Assembly: GCA_045542595.1 (NCBI GenBank)
Contig: JAZQLI010000014.1
Coordinates: forward strand, 1-25,645
Length of the DNA: 25,645 nt
Direction: 5' to 3'
DNA from: Scatosoma sp045542595
GTDB lineage: Bacteria; Bacillota; Clostridia; Christensenellales; Borkfalkiaceae
Positions 1-6,278 of the stretch are shown piece by piece; position 1 is the first letter of the stretch, and each line of letters starts with the position of its first letter. The notes under the pieces are model-generated. The model saw only the letters and a list, made by a program, of their open reading frames with translations, was not told the DNA's origin and did no database searches. Position numbers and translations under genes: made by a program.

Positions 1-30
1 GGGGTTCAGGAACTGTTAAACATATAATTC

Positions 31-59
31 TTGAAAATAAAAACTCCTTTTGGTATAAT
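31..59 (+). promoter_or_regulatory. tnpA promoter, extended -10
   Basis: A -35 box TTGAAA (31-36), a 17-nt spacer and a -10 box TATAAT (54-59) preceded by TGG give a TGnTATAAT extended -10. The predicted start site is near 66. This places the left arm of the RBS-hiding hairpin (44-54) upstream of the start, so it is absent from the element's own mRNA. Confidence 0.7.
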
Positions 60-99
60 AAATTGAGGTCTGCAAACCCAAAATAAAAACCAAAAGGAG
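44..99 (+). promoter_or_regulatory. Inverted repeat that can sequester the tnpA ribosome-binding site
   Basis: Arms 44-54 (CTCCTTTTGGT) and 89-99 (ACCAAAAGGAG) are perfect 11-bp complements. The right arm contains most of the AAGGAGG Shine-Dalgarno at 94-100. On an RNA that begins upstream of 44, the site would be paired and translation blocked. IS200 of Salmonella is known to hide its RBS in a stem-loop. The left arm also overlaps the spacer and the first base of the -10 box. Confidence 0.7.
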
Positions 100-584
100 G
101 ACATTCAAGGTGAATGACATACATAGTTTAGCACATTCGAAGTGGAATTACAAGTATCATATTGTATTTGCGCCGAAATATCGTAGAAAAACAATGTTTG
201 GGGCAAAAGGAAGAGAAATAGGAGCAATTCTACGAGAATTGTGCAAATGGAAAGGAGTAAATATAATCGAGGCAGAGATATGCCCTGACCACGTTCATAT
301 GTTGGTTGAGATTCCCCCGAAGATGAGTGTTTCAGGATTCGTAGGGTATCTCAAAGGTAAGAGTAGTCTAATGATATATGAACAATGGGGGAATCTCAAA
401 TTCAAGTATCGAAATAGAGAATTTTGGTGCAAAGGATACTATGTCGATACAGTAGGAAAAAATACTCAAAAGATAAAAGAGTATATAGAAAATCAGTTGA
501 AGGAAGATAAACTCGGGGAACAGCTACGGATAGATTATCCAAATAGCCCGTTCAAGGAGTAATATGCAAATGGCAGACCTCAAT
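62..584. repeat. 12-bp inverted repeat bracketing tnpA (arms 62-73 and 573-584)
   Basis: ATTGAGGTCTGC at 62-73 is the exact reverse complement of GCAGACCTCAAT at 573-584. One arm lies in the loop of the 44-99 hairpin and at the predicted mRNA 5' end; the other lies just after the tnpA stop codon. The pairing could form on single-stranded element DNA or between the two ends of the mRNA. Confidence 0.6.
110..562 (+). CDS. tnpA: IS200/IS605-family transposase TnpA
   Basis: This is a 150-residue Y1 transposase, a DNA-strand transferase of the HUH superfamily that cuts and rejoins single-stranded element ends. The metal-binding HUH motif is H61-V62-H63 in the segment CPDHVHMLVEIP, and the likely nucleophile is Y125 in KIKEYIENQ. 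The N-terminus (SLAHSKWNYKYHIVFAPKYRR) is typical of the family, and the length fits the usual 130-155 residues. Translation starts at GTG 110, with AAGGAGG at 94-100 and a 9-nt gap. The gene uses AGA, ATA and GGA codons more than its neighbours, as expected for a mobile gene. It is the only + strand gene in the left 24 kb. All key residues are present, so it is probably active. Confidence 0.93.
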   Translation: MNDIHSLAHSKWNYKYHIVFAPKYRRKTMFGAKGREIGAILRELCKWKGVNIIEAEICPDHVHMLVEIPPKMSVSGFVGYLKGKSSLMIYEQWGNLKFKYRNREFWCKGYYVDTVGKNTQKIKEYIENQLKEDKLGEQLRIDYPNSPFKE

Positions 585-655
585 ACCCTTGTAGAGGGTG
601 GCTGGTAGCATAGGGCTTCGCCCGCATATGAAATACCCCGCGTTTTCACGCGGGG
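562..655 (+). other. Hairpin-rich right end of the IS, with strong terminal stem
   Basis: The terminal stem CCCCGCGT (636-643) / ACGCGGGG (648-655) has a 4-nt loop and looks like the right-end hairpin of an IS200/IS605 element. Before it are stems 585-589/595-599 (ACCCT/AGGGT) and 613-616/620-623 (GGGC/GCCC), enclosed by ATATGC (562-567) and GCATAT (624-629). The terminal stem may also stop transcription from rny on the opposite strand, although no clear U-tract follows in that direction. Confidence 0.55.
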
Positions 656-675
656 ATACTTATTTAATTTTTCAA

Positions 676-2286
676 TTATTTTGCGTATTCTACGCCGCGG
701 AATTCACGAATAACGTTGACTTTGATTTGTCCGGGATATTCAAGTTCCGTTTCAATTTTCTTCGCGATATCTTTCGCAAGGAAAAGTGCTTGCGCGTCGT
801 CCACTTGTTCAGGTTTTACGATAACGCGTACTTCTCTACCTGCTTGGATAGCGTAACTCTTATCTACGCCGTTAAAGCTCGAAGCAATTTCTTCCAACTT
901 CTCCAAACGCTTCACGTAGTTCGTACCCATTTCGCGTCTTGCACCAGGACGAGCGCCCGAAATAGCGTCGGCTGCTTGGATAAGCACCGCTTCAATGGTT
1001 TTAGGTTCTACGTCGCCGTGGTGCGCCATAATAGCGTTGACAATGTTGGCATTTTCCTTATATTTCTTCGCCAAGTCCGCACCGATTTGGATATGCGTAC
1101 CTTCTTGTTCTTGGTCTACCGCTTTACCGATATCGTGCAACAAGCCTGCGCGTTTTGCAAAGTTTACGTCCAAACCAAGCTCCGCTGCCATTTGTCCAGC
1201 GAGAATTGCCACTTCCATCGAGTGTTTATATACGTTTTGACCGTAGCTCGTTCTAAATTTCAAACGCCCGATAAGCTTGATAAGTTCGGGATGCAAGCCA
1301 AAGATACCTGCTTCAAACACTGCCGCTTCGCCTGCTTCTTTAATTTGTTGCTCCATTTCACGGGTAACTTTTTCCACCGTTTCTTCAATACGTGCAGGGT
1401 GAATTCTACCGTCGTTGATAAGTTTTTCAAGCGACAACCGTGCAATTTCGCGACGAACAGGGTCAAAACCCGACAAAATAACCACTTCGGGTGTGTCGTC
1501 AATAATGAGTTCAATACCCGTTGCATTTTCGAGCGCACGGATATTTCTACCTTCACGACCGATAATACGTGCTTTCATATCGTCGCTGGGAAGGGGTACA
1601 ACGGAAACGGTGATTTCCGAAGCTTGATCCGCTGCGCATTTTTGGATAGCGAGCGAGATAATTTTCTTTGCGTTGATATCCGCCTCTTCTTTTGCTTGTT
1701 GTTCAAGATTTCTCACTTGCAACGCTACGTCGTGGCGTACGCTATCGAGAATTTCTTCAGAGAGTAAGCGCTTAGCTTCTTCACGGGTAAGTTGAGCAAC
1801 CTTCTCAAGTTCTTGAATCATCAATTCGTGTTGAGAACTGAGCTTATCTTGCAATAAGCGAACTTCTTCCTCTTCCTTAAAAAGGTGCGCTTTTTGTTGT
1901 TCGAGAAGTTCCGATTTTTTCTCAAGCGCATCTTCTTTTTGCGTGATGCGTTGTTCCATACGTTGGATTTCGGCCTTCTTTTCTTTAGTTTCGCGTTCGA
2001 ATTCGTTTCTTAATTTTAAATCCTGTTCCTTGGCTTCGAGAAGCGCTTCTTTTAACGCTCTTTTGCTTTCTTCTTTGCCTTGGGCTTTAATGCGTTCCGC
2101 TTCCGCTTCCGCATCGTTGATGATTTTATTGACTTGTGCTTTCGTAGAACCGACTTTTTTGTCGCTTATTGCTTTATATACCAGCCAACCGATTACACCA
2201 CCGACTGCGAGTGCGGCTACGGCAATAGCTATTGCCACAGGCACTGTAACGTTGAGAAACAGGACGCTCAAATTAACGTTGTGCAT
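676..2286 (-). CDS. rny: Ribonuclease Y
   Basis: RNase Y is the membrane-bound endoribonuclease that starts decay of many mRNAs in Firmicutes. The 536-residue protein shows the full domain order: one membrane segment (about 14-37), a long charged coiled coil (about 45-205), a KH RNA-binding domain with GREGRNIR (243-250), and an HD domain with the catalytic H384-D385 in LLHDIGKA. The C-terminal region ends in REFRGVEYAK. Length is close to the roughly 520 residues of the family. The ATG start has AGGAGGC at 2293-2299, 6 nt upstream. It has its own promoter, separate from recA. Its 3' end abuts the IS element, and I see no dedicated intrinsic terminator, which may have been displaced by the insertion. 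Confidence 0.97.
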   Translation of the reverse strand: MHNVNLSVLFLNVTVPVAIAIAVAALAVGGVIGWLVYKAISDKKVGSTKAQVNKIINDAEAEAERIKAQGKEESKRALKEALLEAKEQDLKLRNEFERETKEKKAEIQRMEQRITQKEDALEKKSELLEQQKAHLFKEEEEVRLLQDKLSSQHELMIQELEKVAQLTREEAKRLLSEEILDSVRHDVALQVRNLEQQAKEEADINAKKIISLAIQKCAADQASEITVSVVPLPSDDMKARIIGREGRNIRALENATGIELIIDDTPEVVILSGFDPVRREIARLSLEKLINDGRIHPARIEETVEKVTREMEQQIKEAGEAAVFEAGIFGLHPELIKLIGRLKFRTSYGQNVYKHSMEVAILAGQMAAELGLDVNFAKRAGLLHDIGKAVDQEQEGTHIQIGADLAKKYKENANIVNAIMAHHGDVEPKTIEAVLIQAADAISGARPGARREMGTNYVKRLEKLEEIASSFNGVDKSYAIQAGREVRVIVKPEQVDDAQALFLAKDIAKKIETELEYPGQIKVNVIREFRGVEYAK

Positions 2287-2381
2287 TTTTGTGCCTCCTG
2301 TATTAAAATTAATGATTGATAAAACTTATTATTTCAACGGATTTTTCGTCTATCCGACTGATAATCTTTTCTATCAGTTCT

Positions 2382-2410
2382 ATTGTACAATATATTTTCA
2401 AAAAAGTCAA
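2382..2410 (-). promoter_or_regulatory. rny promoter (sigma-A type) with a 5' leader hairpin
   Basis: On the minus strand, TTGACT (2405-2410), a 17-nt spacer and TACAAT (2382-2387) form a good sigma-A promoter. The predicted start is near 2375, giving a leader of about 89 nt. The leader begins at a small stem, CTGATA (2372-2377) with TATCAG (2358-2363). Confidence 0.7.
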
Positions 2411-2454
2411 TGATTTGAAAGAAAATAGTTTATGCATTTGCAAAATAATTACAT

Positions 2455-2491
2455 AAAAAACGCGCGGACGCATACCTGCCCCACGCGTTTT
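2455..2491 (-). terminator. Rho-independent terminator after recA
   Basis: In the direction of recA transcription, arm AAAACGCGTGG (2481-2491) pairs with CCGCGCGTTTT (2457-2467) over 11 bp with one G-U pair, followed by a U run (2455-2460). It closes the ftsK-rimO-pgsA-cinA-recA transcript. Confidence 0.8.
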
Positions 2492-2506
2492 GACTTTTTT
2501 ATTATT

Positions 2507-3538
2507 TTATTCTTCGTCGGTTGCTTCTTCTTCGCTTGTATTCCCCTTTGCGGCATCACGGATTTTTTGTTCGATTTCCGCACGGATTTCAGGATTTTCC
2601 TTCAAGAACAGGCGCATCTTTTCTTTGCCTTGCGCCACTTTATTGCCGTTATAGCTAAAGAACGAGCCGCTTTTGCCGATAATATCAAATTGCACACCCA
2701 TATCCATAATGCAGCCTTCTTGCGAAATTCCTTCGCCAAAAACGATATCGAATTCCGCTTGACGGAACGGGGGCGCAAGCTTGTTTTTTACTACCTTTGC
2801 TTTCGTTCTGTTCCCCATTGCGCCGTCTGCGTCTTTTAACGTGTCCATTTTCCGAACGTCTAAACGCATACTTGCATAGAATTTCAGTGCTTTACCGCCG
2901 GGTGTGGTTTCGGGGTTACCGAACATAACACCTACTTTTTCACGGAGTTGGTTAATAAAGATTACGCAGGTTTTCGATTTATTGACGATAGCCGTCAATT
3001 TACGGAGTGCTTGCGACATCAAACGCGCTTGCAAGCCAACGTGCGTATCTCCCATATCCCCTTCGATTTCCGCTTTCGGCGTGAGCGCCGCAACCGAGTC
3101 GATTACAATAATATCCACCGCCGAGCTTCTAACAAGGGCGTCGGCAATATCCAACGCTTGTTCGCCTGTGTCGGGCTGGGATACGTATAAATCGTCCAAA
3201 TTAACGCCTAATTTTTTTGCGTAAACGGGGTCGAGCGCGTGTTCCGCGTCGATAAACGCCGCAACGCCGCCCATTTTTTGCGCTTCCGCTATGGCGTGCA
3301 GGGCAACCGTCGTTTTACCTGAAGATTCAGGTCCGTAAATTTCAATAATTCTACCGCGCGGAAAACCGCCGATACCAAGAGCAAGGTCTAACGTTAAACA
3401 GCCAGAAGGAATAACTTCTATTTCCGTTTTCCCCGCCTCGTCGCCAAGGCGCATAATAGAGCCTTTACCGTATTGTTTTTCGATTTGTAACAATACTGCG
3501 TCTAACGCCTTCATTTTTTCCGTGTTCTTTTCTGCCAT
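2507..3538 (-). CDS. recA: Recombinase RecA
   Basis: RecA polymerises on single-stranded DNA, catalyses homologous strand exchange and triggers LexA self-cleavage. The 343-residue protein has Walker A GPESSGKTT (69-77), the conserved FIDAEHALDP segment, Walker B VIDSVAALTP (145-154), and the FINQLREKVGVMFG and TTPGGKALKFYAS loops. The acidic C-terminal tail (SEEEATDEE) is typical. Start ATG 3536-3538 is preceded by AGGAG. It lies 23 nt downstream of cinA with no visible promoter or SOS box in the gap, so it is probably co-transcribed with cinA unless a promoter lies inside that gene. Confidence 0.98.
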   Translation of the reverse strand: MAEKNTEKMKALDAVLLQIEKQYGKGSIMRLGDEAGKTEIEVIPSGCLTLDLALGIGGFPRGRIIEIYGPESSGKTTVALHAIAEAQKMGGVAAFIDAEHALDPVYAKKLGVNLDDLYVSQPDTGEQALDIADALVRSSAVDIIVIDSVAALTPKAEIEGDMGDTHVGLQARLMSQALRKLTAIVNKSKTCVIFINQLREKVGVMFGNPETTPGGKALKFYASMRLDVRKMDTLKDADGAMGNRTKAKVVKNKLAPPFRQAEFDIVFGEGISQEGCIMDMGVQFDIIGKSGSFFSYNGNKVAQGKEKMRLFLKENPEIRAEIEQKIRDAAKGNTSEEEATDEE

Positions 3539-3561
3539 ATCTATTTCTCCTGCTATTTATT

Positions 3562-4272
3562 TTACATCTTTTTTAATTGTTTATACGCCAAAAACAACGC
3601 ATAGTTGATTGCCGTTTCAGTGATTTCTTCCCTTGAACCGTTAAATTTATAGCGATAAACAAAAACCCGTTCTTTCGTGCCGATAGCAATATAGCAAAGC
3701 CCAACGGGCAACGCTATGTTATCCGTAGTAGGCCCTGCAAGCCCCGTGGTAGCGATACAAATATCACAATCGCCCGTGGCTATAAGCCCTGCCGCCATTT
3801 CATACGCCGTTTGGTCGGAAACCGCACCAAACGTTTTTAACGTGTATTCCGATACGCCAAGCCGTTTTATTTTCGAAAGCTCGTTATACGTATTCAAGCC
3901 TTCGAAAAATACTTGACTTGCACCCGGAACACCGACGATTCTTCTTCCAACGCCACCGCCCGTAAACGATTCGGCTACGCTCAGCTTTTTATTTCGTAAT
4001 TTCAAAAGTTCTACAAGCTGTCTATCTATCGGCGTATCGTCTAAAGCGTATAAACAATCTGCCAAGCCGTCCGCAAACACGCGCATTACGTCGTCGATAA
4101 CCCGTTTTGATATATTTTCGTCGTATTCGATTTGCAATACGTCTTCGTCGTATTTCCGCAAACGACTGTATTTACATTGTCCCCCGTCGATTTGTGCTGC
4201 ACGCGCCAACAAGTTTTGTACGTGCGCTTCCGCCGCGCCCACGCAACGAATCACCGTTTTTCCCGTGTTCAT
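3562..4272 (-). CDS. cinA: CinA-like protein without the N-terminal domain (PncC domain)
   Basis: The C-terminal part (about residues 88-236) is a CinA/PncC nicotinamide-mononucleotide amidohydrolase domain, with VAESFTGGG (the family usually has AESCTGG, the Ser being catalytic), VSEYTLKTFGAVS and ATTGLAGP. The segment after GLAGP (TTDNIALPVGLCYIAI) departs from the usual glycine-rich GPGGG form. Residues about 5-85 resemble the KH-type linker domain of full-length CinA. The roughly 250-residue N-terminal molybdopterin-binding-like COG1058 domain of CinA is missing: the ATG start follows the pgsA stop after 4 nt, with AAGGAT before it. So this is a shortened CinA, not a bare PncC. The position between pgsA and recA is the classic cinA position in Firmicutes. 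Confidence 0.85.
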   Translation of the reverse strand: MNTGKTVIRCVGAAEAHVQNLLARAAQIDGGQCKYSRLRKYDEDVLQIEYDENISKRVIDDVMRVFADGLADCLYALDDTPIDRQLVELLKLRNKKLSVAESFTGGGVGRRIVGVPGASQVFFEGLNTYNELSKIKRLGVSEYTLKTFGAVSDQTAYEMAAGLIATGDCDICIATTGLAGPTTDNIALPVGLCYIAIGTKERVFVYRYKFNGSREEITETAINYALFLAYKQLKKM

Positions 4273-4276
4273 TTAC

Positions 4277-4879
4277 TCAATCCTTTTTATCTTGTAACAC
4301 TTGCTTATTTTTTACAACGTAAGAAATACCCGACCAAACGGTGAGTACTGTCGCTACGGCAAACAAGCCAAAGCCTACCCAAGTGAGTACAAGCCCGAAC
4401 GTCCCTGTAATACCTGCGGCAAAAATTAAAATACAAATTGCCACGTCTTGACAAGCCGTTTTGTATTTACCGAGTTTTTCCGCTGCCATAACGATTCCGT
4501 TTGCCGCCGCAATTTGGCGGAAAGCGCTGATGATAAGTTCTCTCGCCATTATAATGCAAATGCATACGGTTGCCGTAACGTATACAACGTCCACCAAACC
4601 GCCAAGCGTTGCAAAAAGCGTTCCTTTCATAGTAAGGAGTAATAACATTGCCGTAGATACAAGTACTTTATCGGCAATAGGGTCGAGAAATTTCCCAAGG
4701 TTTGTAACCAAGCCGCGCGAACGGGCGATATGTCCGTCTATAAAATCGGTACAAGACGCCAAGGCGAAGATAATTGCAGCAATGATATAGTTTCTAGGTA
4801 TCACCGTCAAAAAGAATATCGCCACAAAAATGGGAATCATAAAAATTCTCGATAAGGTAATTTTGTTAGGTAAGTTCAT
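4277..4879 (-). CDS. pgsA: CDP-diacylglycerol-glycerol-3-phosphate phosphatidyltransferase
   Basis: PgsA makes phosphatidylglycerol phosphate from CDP-diacylglycerol and glycerol-3-phosphate, the committed step to phosphatidylglycerol and cardiolipin. The 200-residue membrane protein carries the full CDP-alcohol phosphotransferase motif D45-x2-D48-G-x2-A-R-x8-G62-x3-D66-x3-D70. Several hydrophobic helices (about 10-40, 75-115, 140-185) fit the polytopic fold. The ATG start lies inside the 3' end of rimO (14-nt overlap) with GGAGG a few bases upstream, which suggests translational coupling. Its stop is followed almost at once by cinA. Confidence 0.95.
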   Translation of the reverse strand: MNLPNKITLSRIFMIPIFVAIFFLTVIPRNYIIAAIIFALASCTDFIDGHIARSRGLVTNLGKFLDPIADKVLVSTAMLLLLTMKGTLFATLGGLVDVVYVTATVCICIIMARELIISAFRQIAAANGIVMAAEKLGKYKTACQDVAICILIFAAGITGTFGLVLTWVGFGLFAVATVLTVWSGISYVVKNKQVLQDKKD

Positions 4880-6206
4880 AATAATCCTCCGTTTTTCCGT
4901 ATAAATCGTAACTGTCTGATTTTGTTATTGTAACCGTATAGCGTTGTCCTTGTTCGGCGTAAGCAGCGTTAAAATACACTTTACCGTCGATATCAGGAGC
5001 ATTGAAATACGCCCTGCCAACGAAACAGTTTTTATCGTAATCGATACCGTCGCAAAGCACTTCTATTTTCTTTCCGACAAACGTTTTAAGCAAACGTGCA
5101 GATATTACTTCCTGTGTTTGATACAACGCTTTTACCCGTCGATTTTTCGTCGAGTGGTGTATATGCCCTTTCATTCTATACGCCGCTGTATCCGGCTCTT
5201 TCGAATACGCAAAGAAGCCGCAATTCAACAGGTTCGCTTCCCGTAAAAATGCTTGCATAGCGTTAAATTCTTCTTCCGTTTCCGACGGAAAGCCGCTGAT
5301 AAACGTAGAACGAATGGCTATATCGGGAATACGTTTGCGTAATTTTTCAAACAACGCCAAATATCCTTCTCGCGTACCTTTACGGTTCATAAGCTTTAAC
5401 ACTCTATTTTCGCTGTGCTGCAAGGGAATATCCAAATATTTGACAATTTTCGGATTGTTTGCAATTTCTTCGATAAGTTTATCCCCGATAACGTCGGGAT
5501 AACAATATAAAAGCCGAATTTTTTCCACGTTTTCCAGGGCGGAAAGCTTTTGCAAAAGCTCTACAAACTTGTTTTTTCCGTATAAATCTTCCCCGTATCG
5601 CGTCGTATCCTGCGCGACCAAAATCAATTCGGCAACGTCGCCCAAATCTTCCGCTTCCTTAAGGAGATTTTCCATAGGATACGAACGGTATTTACCGCGA
5701 ATTTTAGGTATTAAACAATACGTACAGTGATTATAACACCCGTCGGCTATTTTTAAATATGCATAATGTTCGGGCGTGGTAATGGAACGAGCGTAAATAT
5801 ATCCGTCTTCCCCACAAGAAACATAATTTTGCCGCGTATCGCTTGCATACGATTTTTCCAGCGCATCAAATATCTTTTCGTAATCGGCTATCCCCAAAAA
5901 TACGTCCGCTTCTTGTAACGGCTCAAACAGTTCGTCAATGAATTTTTGTGGCAAACAACCGGTAACTACAATTTTTTCCAAACAACCGTGTTTATATTCC
6001 GCACATTCTAGTATCGTATCAATCGCTTCTTCCCTTGCGGATTTTAAAAACGCACACGTATTGATAATAAGTATTTGCGCTTTGGATAAATCGTCCGTCA
6101 AACGACAGTTGTTTTTCCGTAGCAACCCGATAAGCTTTTCACTGTCCACACGGTTTTTATCACAACCGAGCGAAATGACTCCAAACAACTTGTCTTGTAA
6201 CGCCAT
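4866..6206 (-). CDS. rimO: Ribosomal protein S12 methylthiotransferase RimO
   Basis: RimO is a radical-SAM enzyme with two iron-sulfur clusters that adds a methylthio group to an aspartate of ribosomal protein S12. The N-terminal UPF0004 domain begins with GVISLGCDKNRVDSE, a RimO rather than MiaB signature, and supplies cysteines C15, C51 and C84. The radical-SAM cluster is C157-x3-C161-x2-C164 in DGCYNHCTYC. A C-terminal TRAM domain follows. I start it at ATG 6204-6206, giving 446 residues, because AAAGGAAG lies just upstream; an in-frame GTG nine codons earlier has no ribosome-binding site. It lies 72 nt after ftsK with no terminator between. A TGATATACT sequence just upstream could be a weak extended -10, but no -35 is visible. 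Confidence 0.96.
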   Translation of the reverse strand: MALQDKLFGVISLGCDKNRVDSEKLIGLLRKNNCRLTDDLSKAQILIINTCAFLKSAREEAIDTILECAEYKHGCLEKIVVTGCLPQKFIDELFEPLQEADVFLGIADYEKIFDALEKSYASDTRQNYVSCGEDGYIYARSITTPEHYAYLKIADGCYNHCTYCLIPKIRGKYRSYPMENLLKEAEDLGDVAELILVAQDTTRYGEDLYGKNKFVELLQKLSALENVEKIRLLYCYPDVIGDKLIEEIANNPKIVKYLDIPLQHSENRVLKLMNRKGTREGYLALFEKLRKRIPDIAIRSTFISGFPSETEEEFNAMQAFLREANLLNCGFFAYSKEPDTAAYRMKGHIHHSTKNRRVKALYQTQEVISARLLKTFVGKKIEVLCDGIDYDKNCFVGRAYFNAPDIDGKVYFNAAYAEQGQRYTVTITKSDSYDLYGKTEDYYELT

Positions 6207-6278
6207 CTTCTTCCTTTGCGTACAGTATATCACAATAAACTTGACAACCGTACGCCTATTTTAAATTTTTTTTATTTT

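Larger units (their letters stand above)
1..660 (+). mobile_element. IS200-type insertion element (TnpA only)
   Basis: A single small Y1/HUH transposase gene is flanked by short hairpins, with no tnpB or accessory gene, which is the layout of the IS200 group of the IS200/IS605 family. The left part holds a small palindrome at 4-13 (GTTC-AG-GAAC) and the promoter/hairpin region at 31-100. The right part (562-655) is rich in hairpins and ends in a strong GC stem at 636-655. The family moves as single-stranded DNA and leaves no terminal inverted repeats or target duplication, so exact ends cannot be read here. The right end probably lies between 656 and 675, just beyond the rny stop codon, and the left end is at or before the first base of the window. 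Confidence 0.8.

Noticed and set aside
4..13. GTTC-AG-GAAC palindrome as an SOS/LexA box
   Set aside because: The half-sites are inverted relative to the Gram-positive GAAC-N4-GTTC box and it lies in the IS left end, where a small hairpin is expected.
598..1767. 389-codon + strand open frame
   Set aside because: It lies antisense to rny, has a Cys/Phe/Arg-rich composition typical of a shadow frame, and has no ribosome-binding site or family resemblance.
6218..6250. Separate promoter for rimO (TGATATACT)
   Set aside because: There is no -35 box, and the predicted start would fall on the ribosome-binding site; read-through from ftsK is simpler.
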